Below, in pieces: positions 8,383 to 16,183 of a stretch of DNA of 64,000 nt. The notes beneath the pieces were generated by a model, which saw nothing but the letters and a program-made list of their open reading frames with translations, ran no database searches and had not been told where the DNA came from. The position numbers and the translations under genes were made by a program. Numbering within the stretch: position 1 is the stretch's first letter; each line of letters opens with the position of its first letter. The stretch spans positions 1-64,000 of the forward strand of contig NZ_JACHGN010000005.1 of the NCBI RefSeq assembly GCF_014202315.1, written 5' to 3'. This DNA is from Thermocatellispora tengchongensis (GTDB lineage: Bacteria; Actinomycetota; Actinomycetes; Streptosporangiales; Streptosporangiaceae).

Positions 8383-8828
8383 ACCGGCGCCTCTTCCTCG
8401 GCGCGGACGTGCGTGGTGTACGGCTCGCCGACACCGCCGCCGTCGTAAACGACGATGAGCCGGACCTTCACCTCGTCGTCGGGGATAATGTCCTGCACCA
8501 CCCCGGCCTGGTCGCCGACGATGACCCGCTGGCCACGGCGGAAGGCTGACATCTGCTTCCGGTTGCCCCGCAGGTAGCGGGTCAGCAGCCCGAGCGACAG
8601 AATGCCCGCTGGGTGGGTCTGGCCGGGGTACAGGATGGCGGCCGCGAACGCCGTCCCCGCCTGGAACCCGACGAAGATCTTCCAGTCGTCGCGGGTCAGG
8701 GCCAGCTCAGTGACACCTTCCGTATACGTCGGGCAGGTGGCGATGGCCCATCCGCACAGGTGCGCCTTCGCGGTGATGAGGCTGTGGCTGGTGTTCGGGT
8801 TGACGGCGGGCCGTGGTTTCCTGGTCAT
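8379..8828 (-). CDS. Hypothetical protein (149 aa)
   Basis: Not recognised. The first 90 residues look globular (a WAIATCPTY stretch, then DDWKIFVGFQAGTAFAAAILYPG). The C-terminal 60 residues look like a small beta domain (RRGQRVIVGDQAGVVQDI, similar to KOW/SH3-like barrels). The ATG overlaps the previous stop by 4 nt, and its own stop overlaps the next gene by 4 nt, so it sits in a tightly coupled row of small genes. Confidence 0.65.
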   Translation of the reverse strand: MTRKPRPAVNPNTSHSLITAKAHLCGWAIATCPTYTEGVTELALTRDDWKIFVGFQAGTAFAAAILYPGQTHPAGILSLGLLTRYLRGNRKQMSAFRRGQRVIVGDQAGVVQDIIPDDEVKVRLIVVYDGGGVGEPYTTHVRAEEEAPV

Positions 8829-9235
8829 CGGTTTCCTCTCGGGATCGAGTCGGACACGGAACGTGCCGTGTCATAGACGGGATCGGGTAGGTCGCAGGGG
8901 CAGCCGCAGTGGCACAGGCCGGTGATGACGACGCCGCCGTGTAGGTCGAGCCACCACCGGTTGGCGGCAGGCCGGAAGTACTGGTCGAGGACCAGCCCAG
9001 CGATCTGGTTGCGCTGCCGGTCGCCGGGGCGGGCCAGCCGGCCCACGAGGAGACGGACGCCGGGGTACTCCTCGACCTCGCAGATCTCGCGGTCGGTGTC
9101 GCCGTCGCCGAGGGTGAGCACACCCGACAGGTATGAGTGGTCGAGCCGGTCTCCGTCGTCGGCCAGCAGCAGCGGAACACGGTCGCCCTGGTTGAGGTCC
9201 GTGGTGAGCAGCAACCCGGTAACGGTGCTGGTCAT
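8825..9235 (-). CDS. Hypothetical protein (136 aa) with CHCGCPC motif
   Basis: Not recognised. Start MTSTVTGLLL is chosen over longer in-frame starts because CTGAAAGGAC stands upstream of it and the extension is low in quality. The C-terminal part has CHCGCPC, a compact metal-binding-like cluster, followed by a hydrophilic tail. Stop and next start overlap as ATGA. Confidence 0.6.
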   Translation of the reverse strand: MTSTVTGLLLTTDLNQGDRVPLLLADDGDRLDHSYLSGVLTLGDGDTDREICEVEEYPGVRLLVGRLARPGDRQRNQIAGLVLDQYFRPAANRWWLDLHGGVVITGLCHCGCPCDLPDPVYDTARSVSDSIPRGNR

Positions 9236-9251
9236 TAGGAGTGCAGTCCTT

Positions 9252-9530
9252 TCAGTTGGCCCAGCCGTGCTCGGGCAGGCAGTTGAGGACGCCGATGATC
9301 TCGGACGCACCGCTGCCCTTCCGGTTGGAGCCGTTCGGCTGCCAGGTCAGCGAGATCCGCAGGGCGCGCCCCTTGTCGGCGGAGATGTCGAGGGTGCCGA
9401 AGTACAGGCCGCGGGACAGCCGGAGTTGGTAGATGCGGCGGTACGGCTCGTCGGGGATGTTCACGGTGAACCCGGCCTCGCGGAGCCGGTTGATGATCTG
9501 CGCTGCGGTGCGATTCGGCCGCATGGGCAT
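9252..9530 (-). CDS. Hypothetical protein (92 aa)
   Basis: Starts MPMRPNRTAAQIINRLREAGF and contains a beta-rich core (YQLRLSRGLYFGTLDIS, ALRISLTWQP). The CTGAAAGGAC ribosome binding site precedes the ATG at 9530, which is why the longer frame reaching 9800 is not used: that N-terminus belongs to the separate, frameshifted gene upstream. Function unknown. Confidence 0.6.
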   Translation of the reverse strand: MPMRPNRTAAQIINRLREAGFTVNIPDEPYRRIYQLRLSRGLYFGTLDISADKGRALRISLTWQPNGSNRKGSGASEIIGVLNCLPEHGWAN

Positions 9531-9543
9531 GGAGCGAGTCCTT

Positions 9544-9800
9544 TCAGGGTCGGAGCTCGGGCGGGAGGTCGGTGATGGGGATGCGGCGGACGTGGGCGCC
9601 CGTGCCCCAATTGCGGGCGGTGTTCCAGGCGTGCGCCCGTGCCCATTCGCAGGGCACGGGGTGCCGGTTGTTGGGGTCGGGCTGAGGGGGCGCACAGTGA
9701 TGCAGGGGCGGCCGGTGACGTAGACGTTGCCTCCGCCGTTCGGGCTGACCGCCATGTAGGCGTAGCCGCGTTCCTGGTCGAGCTGGTCGTTTCGCAGCAC
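9544..9800 (-). pseudogene. Frameshifted small gene (about 85 aa if restored)
   Basis: The GTG at 9800 has GGAGGA five nt upstream, and a plausible protein begins (MLRNDQLDQERGYAYMAVSP). After ITVRP the reading frame becomes low-complexity, while the minus-one frame continues as a plausible protein (PCEWARAHAWNTARNWGTG) to a stop at 9544. The switch falls at a run of five identical bases (about 9686-9690); one extra base there would restore a single 85-aa protein. A mutation, an assembly error or a real -1 frameshift would all fit. Confidence 0.55.
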
Positions 9801-9854
9801 AGGCGTCCTCCGTAGACGAGATAGGTAGGGCGGCCGCGGGGCGGACGGGATCGG

Positions 9855-10556
9855 CTACCGCCAGTTGACGGAGCAAGAAAAGGCGTGTTCCTGCGGGGGC
9901 GCGTCCCAGCGCGCCTCGCAGTCGTTGCACTGGTCTTGAATCTCGACGGGGAAGGCGTCGGTGACGCTCTCCTCGGGCTCGATGTCGTCGAGGCGGCGGC
10001 AATCGACGATGACGCCGGGGCATCCGCCCCCGCCGCACCAGAACAGGCCGGTCGGCTCATCGCGCTCAACCAGGGCGCCGCCGGGGAGGCAGGGGTGGAA
10101 CCCTGCGAACGAGGAGACGTTGCCGCACAGGCACGTGATCTCGTCGTCCTCGTCCACCGTCACGACGCCCGGTATTGGGTCGTCCGAGCTGTGAACCCGG
10201 ACAGGCTTGACGAGCCGTAGCTGCTGGTCGCTGCGCCGGTAGGAGGGGTAGGCGATGACGCCCTCGTAGGCGAGGTGGCGGGCCTCGGCGCACTGGGAGG
10301 AGCCGCAGTTCGACGACATGTACGGCCCGTCGCAGTCGTACTCGAACACACGCGGCCGGGCACGGCACCATGTGCAGGCTGGCACCCGCTCCACCGTGAG
10401 CGCCGTGAGCGAGACGACGAGCGGCAGGCCAGCGAGACGAGCCAGGCGGATGGAGTCCACGACCTGGTTGAGGTTGTCGGTGGTGCGTGGCGCGAACCAC
10501 TCGTGGCCGGGGAGTTCCATGCGGTAGCGGCGGACGGCCGCGACGACGTGCTTCAC
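9855..10556 (-). CDS. Cysteine-rich hypothetical protein (233 aa)
   Basis: Not recognised. It contains about 16 cysteines in pairs (CTWC, CLCG, CGGGGC, CNDC), suggesting several zinc-binding sites. The N-terminal third is cysteine-free and has an alternating charged/hydrophobic pattern. The GTG start has GGAGG four nt upstream. It heads a sub-series of minus-strand genes; 150 bp without a gene precede it and probably carry a promoter. Confidence 0.65.
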   Translation of the reverse strand: MKHVVAAVRRYRMELPGHEWFAPRTTDNLNQVVDSIRLARLAGLPLVVSLTALTVERVPACTWCRARPRVFEYDCDGPYMSSNCGSSQCAEARHLAYEGVIAYPSYRRSDQQLRLVKPVRVHSSDDPIPGVVTVDEDDEITCLCGNVSSFAGFHPCLPGGALVERDEPTGLFWCGGGGCPGVIVDCRRLDDIEPEESVTDAFPVEIQDQCNDCEARWDAPPQEHAFSCSVNWR

Positions 10557-10706
10557 AGTTCCTCCGTTGCTGGCGGCTGAAATAGACCGGATGGGTGCAT
10601 TACGCTGAAAGGCACTGGGACCTCGTTGTGGCTACGAGAGGCCCCGGGGCTTTTGTGGTGTTGGGATGGCCGGGCCGTGGCGGGCCCGGCCATCGCGTTG
10701 CAGGGG

Positions 10707-11099
10707 CTAGAAGCAGGCGTCTCCGTGGGGCGGGACGAGCTGCTCAGTGCGGGTGAGGCCGGGGTACTTGCGGCTGTTCTGGACCATGTCCACGGAGTTG
10801 TCGCCCCAGTAGGTCCTTTTGCCGTCCTGCCAGTCCGGGTCCACCTCCTCCATGTGGCGGCAGTACGCCAGGTAGCGCCGGTGCAGGCGGTAGACGCGGG
10901 CGTAATCCTCCGGCGACAGGCGCAGGTGCGTGCGCTCCCACAGCCAGTAGTCGCCGTGGTCCTCAGGCGCGGTCAGCCAGTAGCCGTCCACCGTGCGCCG
11001 CCAGCCGTGCTGTTGGGTGTTCGCCGCGAGCCAGCGCAGCACCTCGCCGCCGCTGCGGAACTCCTTGATCTGGTTGTGCAGGTACGAGGCGGTGATCAT
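10707..11099 (-). CDS. Hypothetical protein (130 aa)
   Basis: Not recognised. Rich in Trp and Tyr, with a basic helical middle (YARVYRLHRRYLAYCRHMEE) and a C-terminal Cys. GGGGA stands six nt before the ATG. Typical of unnamed small cargo proteins of actinophages and integrative elements. Confidence 0.6.
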   Translation of the reverse strand: MITASYLHNQIKEFRSGGEVLRWLAANTQQHGWRRTVDGYWLTAPEDHGDYWLWERTHLRLSPEDYARVYRLHRRYLAYCRHMEEVDPDWQDGKRTYWGDNSVDMVQNSRKYPGLTRTEQLVPPHGDACF

Positions 11100-11174
11100 C
11101 GAGGTCCCCTCCCGGGGTTGTGGTGATAGGTCAGTGGGCGGCGGGGCCTGTGGCTGGCCCCGCCGCTGGAGTGC

Positions 11175-11741
11175 TCAGCGGGGGTTGGGCAGGATGCGCA
11201 GGGCCTGCGGGTTGATCACCTCGGCCCACACGCCCGCAGGCAGCGGAAGCGACGCGTACTCGATCGGCGCATAGTCGGACGTTCCGCCGTCGCAGGCCAG
11301 GAACGCCCAGTCGGGCAGGCCGTCCATCCAGACGATGACGCGGCCACCACCGCTATCCCAGTCGGCGTCCATGACCTGCGGCCAGTAGTCGCGGTCGGCG
11401 CCGAAGTGCTCGCCGATCGCGTTGGCGATCTGCTGCGCCAGCTCGTCGCTGATCTCCGACAGAGGGGCGTTCACCGGAGTTGCGACGTTAGCGGTACCGC
11501 ATTCACCGACACGCGTGGCCAGCATGGCGTCGAACAGCGTCGAGCCTTCCTGCATCGCGTGCAGGATCGCCTCGTTGGCGTGGGCGGGGCCCCAGTCAGC
11601 GGTCTCCAGGATCGTGATGAGGGCGTGCCGGGTATGCCCGTACGGGCCGGGGTCACGGGCAAGCTTCTGGTCATCGGCCTGGTTGAGGCGGCGCAGGATG
11701 AGAAGTAGGTCTTCGGCGATGCCGCGGGTGGTGGTGTCCAT
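11175..11741 (-). CDS. Hypothetical protein (188 aa)
   Basis: Not recognised. The start MDTTTRGIAEDLLL is preferred to a longer arginine-rich frame. The N-terminal half is helical; the C-terminal half has a WDSGGGRVIVWMDGLPDW core that looks like a compact beta domain. It lies 23 bp after the 48-aa gene's stop in the same direction. Confidence 0.6.
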   Translation of the reverse strand: MDTTTRGIAEDLLLILRRLNQADDQKLARDPGPYGHTRHALITILETADWGPAHANEAILHAMQEGSTLFDAMLATRVGECGTANVATPVNAPLSEISDELAQQIANAIGEHFGADRDYWPQVMDADWDSGGGRVIVWMDGLPDWAFLACDGGTSDYAPIEYASLPLPAGVWAEVINPQALRILPNPR

Positions 11742-11764
11742 GACGTTCCGTTCGGGTGGCGGGG

Positions 11765-11911
11765 TCAGATGAGGCCCATGTCGAGCAGGGGCGAGATGTG
11801 CCCGTCCGGGCAGGTGCCGTCCACTTCGATCTCGTAACCGTCCGGGCAGATAGGGGTGTCGCCGTAGACGCTCCACTCCCAGCCCTCGGGCAGGTCGATC
11901 AGGTCGCGCAT
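11765..11911 (-). CDS. 48-aa hypothetical protein with two cysteines
   Basis: Begins MRDLIDLPEGWEWSVYGD and contains CPDGYEIEVDGTCPDG, a repeated CPDG motif that may bind metal. GGAAGGA lies about 8 nt before the ATG. Unknown function. Confidence 0.55.
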   Translation of the reverse strand: MRDLIDLPEGWEWSVYGDTPICPDGYEIEVDGTCPDGHISPLLDMGLI

Positions 11912-11934
11912 CTTCGTGGTCCTTCCGTGCGGGC

Positions 11935-12315
11935 TCAGTGGCCGGTGTTGGCGCAGACGGTCTTGCCGTCCGTCGTCTTGCGGGCCAGGGCGGTGGGCGT
12001 AGTGGCCGGCTGGAGCCGCACGCCGAAGTCGGAGATGACGCGCCGGATGACGACCATCTGGCCTTCGGGGGTGAGGTCGTCGTACGTGGCGTCGTCCGCG
12101 TAGTGCGTTGGACCGGTGTCCTTCTCGTAGGCGAAGTGGTGGGCGGCCGTCCGAGTGACGGCGTACAGGATGTCCTCGTACTGCTCGGGGGTGGCCGGGT
12201 CGGTCAGCATGCGGGCGATGGTGGCGAGCATCTGGCTGGTGGTGCCGCCCGCGTTGCAAATTCCCTCGACTGCGGCGAGCAGTTCGGTGTGCGTTCGGGT
12301 GGTCATGGCGTCCAT
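11935..12315 (-). CDS. Hypothetical protein (126 aa), first gene of the cargo operon
   Basis: Begins MDAMTTRTHTELLAAVEGI. Helical in character, with no known motif. The ATG at 12315 has AAGGGA about 7 nt upstream; a second ATG at 12306 is less well placed. It is the promoter-proximal gene of the long minus-strand series and is preceded by 414 bp of regulatory-looking DNA with both repeat families. Confidence 0.6.
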   Translation of the reverse strand: MDAMTTRTHTELLAAVEGICNAGGTTSQMLATIARMLTDPATPEQYEDILYAVTRTAAHHFAYEKDTGPTHYADDATYDDLTPEGQMVVIRRVISDFGVRLQPATTPTALARKTTDGKTVCANTGH

Positions 12316-12382
12316 GTCGTTTCCCTTGTGACATGCAGCGGCCCCGCGACCGTGGCGGTCGCGGGGCCGGAGCCTGCTTGTT

Positions 12383-12400
12383 GATTGCGGTGCCGCTATC
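12383..12400 (-). promoter_or_regulatory. Dispersed inverted repeat, copy 4
   Basis: GATTGCG-GTGC-CGCTATC, 68 bp before the first gene of the cargo operon. In this copy the symmetry extends one base (GATTGCGG/CCGCTATC). Confidence 0.6.
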
Positions 12401-12579
12401 GGCACGTCTTGTCGAGCCTGTCCAGCCGGGCGGTGGTGTCGGCGGCGGCGTCCTGTCTGGCGTTTCGCCTTGTCAGGGTCGGTGTTTCGTGGTGGTACGT
12501 CTTCGACGCTAACACGTTCAGGAGAGCGACCTAGACATTAAGGGGTGCGGTGATCCCTTATCCTCATAACGATTCGATT

Positions 12580-12675
12580 AACGCGTCAGACGCATCCTTA
12601 GCGTCCCAAAGCATGTGACGCGTCAGATGTACCGGATGCACCCTAGACGCGCGTCTCCGTTGATCTGACGCGTAC
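12580..12675. repeat. Cluster of TGACGCGTCAG-type palindromic repeats (12316-12729 intergenic)
   Basis: The 414-bp space between the cargo operon and the Rep-like gene has no gene. It holds AACGCGTCAG (12580-12589), TGACGCGTCAG (12616-12626), the perfect palindrome AGACGCGCGTCT (12645-12656) and CTGACGCGTAC (12665-12675). Spacing between copies is irregular. The same unit recurs twice in tandem at 14329-14350. Such sites would suit an element-encoded repressor or Rep iterons. The local sequence (12520-12600) is notably less GC-rich than its surroundings. Confidence 0.6.
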
Positions 12676-12729
12676 ACAGCACGGGTTCTGGACCTTCATC
12701 GCCCCCACCTCCCGGCTTTACGACGTAGA

Positions 12730-14106
12730 TCAGGATTTGTCGTTTTGTCGGTGCGCGCGGGCCCGCATCCGCGCCCGCGCCAGCGAGACCCGCCGCCGCT
12801 CCGCCACCTCGTCCACCACCGGCTGCTCGACCAGCGGCAACGCCTCGACAAGCCGGGGCCGCCTCGCGATCTCCTCGCGCGCCTGCTGGTCGATCCGGCC
12901 CCAGCGACGCTCATCCCCCGCCTCGCGCGGTCGCGCAGCCTCCCGGCCTCGGACACGCATCGCCCGAGCGGCCGCCGGAGAGGAACGCACCAGCAACTCC
13001 CGGGCACGCGCGGCCTGGTCGGAGTACGACGCGCTCGCAACTCCGGCCAGCGCGAACCGCTCACGCATCCTCACCTGCTCTGCGCGAAGCTCGGCGGCCG
13101 CAGCCGCGAGCCGCTGCGACTTGCCGGGCAGGGGCCGGCCGTGCTCGTCCAGCCACGCCGACAACCGGAACCGGACCCAGCCGGGGACGTTGCGGATCTG
13201 GTCGCGGCTGGTCCAGGTGTAGGTCCAGGCCGAGCCGTCCGGCTTGTGGTCCAGGGCGTGCATCACGTCGTCGGCGGTCCATCCGGCAGTGACGTAGTCC
13301 CTGATCAGGTGCCGGATGTACCAGGGCGACAACCGGCGCAGCGTGGTGCTCTCGTCGTGGATCTTCTCGGCGACCTGAAGGGCCTGCTTTCGCTCGTGTC
13401 TGCGGGTCCCCGGCGTGGCGGCGAGTTCGCCCGTCGTCGAGATTCGGTTCCTGCGGCGGGAAGATGATCTTTCCTCGCGCGCGCGCGTAGGACCTTCCTG
13501 TACTCCCCTACGGGAAGTACAGGAGGGGGGTTCAGTTGTCGTTTTGTCGGTGCGCGCGTCGTGTTCGTCCAACTCCGGAGCCGGAACGCACAGCACCCAC
13601 ACCGCCGCCCGGTTCCCCAGACCGTCGTCGCCGAGGCCGCACCGGTTTCCCCTGCGGTACCGGTTCGTCGTGCCCTCTTCCACGACGCCGAGGAAGCCGC
13701 GCTCGCGCAGCCACCGGATCCAGCGCTTCACGGTGGACAGCGCCAGGTCGAGATCGTCCGCGATCCGCTGCTCGGTCGGACGGGTGGTCATCGTTGTCCA
13801 GTCGGCCCAGTTGGCCAATGCATCGGCCACCTCGGTCAGGTTCCGGTAGGCGTGGCACTTCAACGCGAAAGCGTCGGGGTGCTCCTTGACGGCGCGGCGG
13901 AAGTCTTGCTGAGAGGGAGCGCGGCGCATGCCAGCAGGGACGGCCGACAGGACCGCCGCACGGGACGGAATCAGTGAGGGTTGTGAGGCGTCCGACTGGA
14001 GCGCGGCCCAGAGGTTCGGGCGCGCCGGGGCGAACGCTTGGCGAGGTGATATCTTCGGCTCCAAGCATTTCTGTGGCACCCACCCGATCGGCTCGTCGGC
14101 GACCAT
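12730..14106 (-). CDS. Winged-helix replication-initiator-like protein
   Basis: 458 aa. A winged-helix/HTH segment at about 108-155 (TEQRIADDLDLALSTVKRWIRWLRERGFL, shown here in outline only: RIADDLDLALSTVKRWI core) is followed by a low-complexity linker and a long arginine-rich helical C-terminus. This layout matches Rep/HTH proteins of actinobacterial integrative plasmids; pure regulator is the alternative. The start is uncertain: the ATG at 14106 has AAGG abutting it, and a shorter start at MRRAPSQQDF is possible. It is divergent from the integrase and flanked on both sides by TGACGCGTCAG repeats. Confidence 0.6.
   Translation of the reverse strand: MVADEPIGWVPQKCLEPKISPRQAFAPARPNLWAALQSDASQPSLIPSRAAVLSAVPAGMRRAPSQQDFRRAVKEHPDAFALKCHAYRNLTEVADALANWADWTTMTTRPTEQRIADDLDLALSTVKRWIRWLRERGFLGVVEEGTTNRYRRGNRCGLGDDGLGNRAAVWVLCVPAPELDEHDARTDKTTTEPPSCTSRRGVQEGPTRAREERSSSRRRNRISTTGELAATPGTRRHERKQALQVAEKIHDESTTLRRLSPWYIRHLIRDYVTAGWTADDVMHALDHKPDGSAWTYTWTSRDQIRNVPGWVRFRLSAWLDEHGRPLPGKSQRLAAAAAELRAEQVRMRERFALAGVASASYSDQAARARELLVRSSPAAARAMRVRGREAARPREAGDERRWGRIDQQAREEIARRPRLVEALPLVEQPVVDEVAERRRVSLARARMRARAHRQNDKS
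13497..13558. repeat. Hairpin plus 23-bp direct repeat inside the Rep-like gene
   Basis: A hairpin with arms CCTGTACT/AGTACAGG (13497-13523) lies in the linker-coding part. It is followed by a 23-bp sequence (13536-13558) that recurs exactly at 12737-12759 near the 3' end of the same gene, read in a different frame. Could be an origin component or a recombination footprint. Confidence 0.5.
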
Positions 14107-14150
14107 CCTTGGAGCCGGTCAGGGGTGCGGTGTCGTTGGTGATGTGGGTT

Positions 14151-14186
14151 AGGCGCTCTCCGCTTCGCGGGGGGCGCCTTTCTTGT
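14151..14186 (+). terminator. Rho-independent-like hairpin upstream of rep
   Basis: Twelve-bp stem (AGGCGCTCTCCG/CGGGGGGCGCCT with two G-U pairs), loop CTTCG, followed by TTCTTGTTG. The T-run follows in the plus direction, so it would stop transcripts reading antisense into the int/rep spacer. In the minus direction it would form in the rep leader. Confidence 0.45.
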
Positions 14187-14299
14187 TGTCTGGCCCGGGC
14201 GACTCCTGGGGCAGGCGGCTCGGATGCGGGCATGGATGCTGCTCCCCCGGCCCGCCCCGCTGAGGGATTGGACGGCGTGGGCTTCTCGGACCCGTGCCG

Positions 14300-14360
14300 G
14301 TGGTCTCGTGCTATACAAATAGTAGAACTTGACGCGTCAGACGCGTCAGTCACACGATAG
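14300..14360. promoter_or_regulatory. Divergent int/rep control region
   Basis: A tandem repeat TTGACGCGTCAG then ACGCGTCAGT (14329-14350) lies in the 418-bp spacer between rep and int. TTGACG at 14329 could serve as a -35 box toward int. On the other strand TATAGC (about 14310) could be a -10 toward rep. Overlap of palindromes with both promoter-like sets suggests one repressor controls both genes. Confidence 0.5.
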
Positions 14361-14524
14361 CGCGTCGCATGCGCTCGCACGAGACGCGGTCGTGAAGATC
14401 AGCAAGCGCGAGAGGTGACCTCCACAGACGGCGAATCGCGCGAGCCCCGCAGGCTCAGTACCAGGCGAAACGCCAGACGGAGCAGCCCGCTGCGGCCGGC
14501 CACAACCCCCTCAGGAGAAGAACG

Positions 14525-15799
14525 ATGGCCCGCGTCAAGGACCTGTGGTTCAAGACCGTGAAGACCCCGGACGGCAAGACGAAGCGAGAACCGACCGCGC
14601 GCCACGGGAAGGGCAAGAGGTGGTTAGCGGTCTGGACCAACCCCGAGGGGCGGGAGCAGACACAGGCGTTCACGAAGAAGTCGGCGGCCGAGACGCACGG
14701 TTCGCTCATGGAGGCCGACAAGGCGCGAGGGAACTACATCGACCCGAATGGCGGCAAGACGCGCCTGGTCGCCCTCGTCGAGGGCGACGAAGGCTGGCTG
14801 GCGTCGCTCACCGCAGACCCGTCCACTCGGCAGATCTACGAGGGGTACTGGCGGGTGCACATCAGGCCGAAGTTCGGGCAGCGGGAGATCGGCTCGATCC
14901 GGCCGAGCGAGATCCGAGCCTGGGTCAAGCAGCTTGAGAAGCGACTGGCGAAAAGCACGGCCAATCGGGTGCTCGCGTTCCTCGAACAGCTCCTGCAGAG
15001 CGCCGTGGACAACGACTTGATCGCCAAGAATCCGTGCGCGTCGAAGACCGTCCAGAAGCCCAAGGCGGAACCACGGAAGGTGGTGCCGTGGCCGATGGAG
15101 CGCGTGCTGGCGGTGACCGATGTGCTTCCCGCGCGGTACAGGATCATGGCGACGCTGGGTGCCGGCCTCGGGCTTCGCCAGGGCGAGATCTTCGGTCTTG
15201 CCGTGAACGACGTGGACTTCGACAAGGGTGTCGTCCACGTGCGGCAGCAGGTGAAGCTGGTCAACGCGAAGCTGCTGTTCGGCCTGCCGAAGCACGATCG
15301 CGAGCGGACGGTCCCCCTCCCTGAGTCGGTGGCCGCGGCCGTGGAGGAGTACCTGAGCCTGTTCCCGGCCCGGGAGGTCACTCTGCCGTGGGAGGAGGTG
15401 GACGGAGATCCCGTGACCTTGCCGCTGATCATCACCAGCCGTGAGTCCAGGGCGCTGAACCGCAACTACATCAACACCTACGTCTGGAAGCCTGCTCTTG
15501 TGGGTGCGGGTGTGGTCACCCAGGCGGATCTCAAGGCGCGAGTACCGGGGCGCCGCAACCAGAAGAACCGCAAGCACGGCATGCATGCGCTGCGGCACTT
15601 CTACGCCAGCGTGCTGCTCGACGCCGGCGTGTCCCCGAAGGCGCTGGCCGAGTATCTCGGGCATCAGGATGCTGGCTATACGCTCCGGACCTACACGCAC
15701 TTGATACACGGCAGCGAGGACCGAGCCGGGAAGGCCATCGACACGGCATTCGACCTTGCGCTTACTGAGACCGGAACAGAGCCGGAACAAACCCCTTAA
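14525..15799 (+). CDS. Tyrosine site-specific integrase
   Basis: 424 aa, full length. The N-terminal arm-binding and SAM-like domains (to about 185) are followed by a catalytic domain with Arg218 (GLGLRQGE), Lys256 (PKHDRER), His354-x-x-Arg357 (HALRH), His380 (EYLGHQ) and nucleophile Tyr390 (RTYTH): the complete catalytic set. AGGAG stands about 7 nt before the ATG. Its 3' end faces the element's right boundary, the usual arrangement for such integrases. No excisionase gene is visible next to it. Catalyses integration of the element at an unidentified att site. Confidence 0.96.
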   Translation: MARVKDLWFKTVKTPDGKTKREPTARHGKGKRWLAVWTNPEGREQTQAFTKKSAAETHGSLMEADKARGNYIDPNGGKTRLVALVEGDEGWLASLTADPSTRQIYEGYWRVHIRPKFGQREIGSIRPSEIRAWVKQLEKRLAKSTANRVLAFLEQLLQSAVDNDLIAKNPCASKTVQKPKAEPRKVVPWPMERVLAVTDVLPARYRIMATLGAGLGLRQGEIFGLAVNDVDFDKGVVHVRQQVKLVNAKLLFGLPKHDRERTVPLPESVAAAVEEYLSLFPAREVTLPWEEVDGDPVTLPLIITSRESRALNRNYINTYVWKPALVGAGVVTQADLKARVPGRRNQKNRKHGMHALRHFYASVLLDAGVSPKALAEYLGHQDAGYTLRTYTHLIHGSEDRAGKAIDTAFDLALTETGTEPEQTP

Positions 15800-15869
15800 T
15801 GATCAAGGGATTGGCAGCTCAACGGTGTGTATAGATCACACCTACGACGTGTGACGGCGGGTTCCGCCG

Positions 15870-15915
15870 CACGCGAACGGCCCGGCACCGCGATCGGTGC
15901 CGGGCCGTTCGCGTG
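15870..15915. terminator. Perfect 21-bp hairpin after the integrase
   Basis: Arms CACGCGAACGGCCCGGCACC (15870-15889) and its exact complement (15896-15915), extended by one more pair, leave loop CGAT. No T-run. It separates the integrase from the lectin fragment and may be a terminator of int or a feature of the element end. Confidence 0.6.
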
Positions 15916-16134
15916 CCACCGGCCGGACGGCCTCGGACCGGCGGCCCCAGGTGGACCGGCACCGGCGACCCGTTCACGCTGCGGCCGCTGCACACCGGTG
16001 ACACCAAGTGCCTGGACGTGGCCTGGCGCAGCCACGACTGGGGGGCCAACGTGATCCAGGCCGACTGCGCGAGCTCGAACAACGCCAATCAGATCTGGCG
16101 GCTCAGGCTGGTGGACACCGCCTGGGAGGAATAG
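15913..16134 (+). pseudogene. Ricin B-type lectin fragment
   Basis: About 55 residues (FTLRPLHTGDTKCLDV to NQIWRL) match a single beta-trefoil subdomain of ricin-type lectins, with the CLDV and QxW motifs. A full domain has three such repeats, and a secreted carrier protein would have a signal peptide; both are missing. Upstream sequence is out of frame or unrelated. This is the 3' remnant of a chromosomal lectin gene, truncated at or next to the mobile-element boundary. Whether element insertion caused the loss cannot be told without the other flank. Confidence 0.6.
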
Positions 16135-16183
16135 GCGCCCACGATCGCGGCCGCCCCGCCGGACGGACGATGAGGGCACAGGG

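Larger units (their letters stand above)
1..15868. mobile_element. Right part of an integrated mobile element (ICE/prophage-like), left end outside window
   Basis: A tyrosine integrase lies at the edge (14525-15799) and a divergent winged-helix Rep-like gene beside it. A long run of small, overlapping minus-strand genes of phage/plasmid character fills the rest: two DNA methyltransferases, an ArdC-N-like protein, PP-loop proteins and many cysteine-rich small proteins. Beyond about 15.87 kb gene style changes to ordinary chromosomal genes. No structural phage genes or conjugation ATPase are visible in this part, so prophage and integrative plasmid cannot be separated. The right boundary is placed between the integrase stop and the hairpin at 15870; no tRNA 3' end or att repeat was recognised. 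Confidence 0.8.

Noticed and set aside
15800-15870. tRNA 3' end as integration target
   Set aside because: No T-arm/acceptor pattern could be folded from the sequence beyond the integrase.
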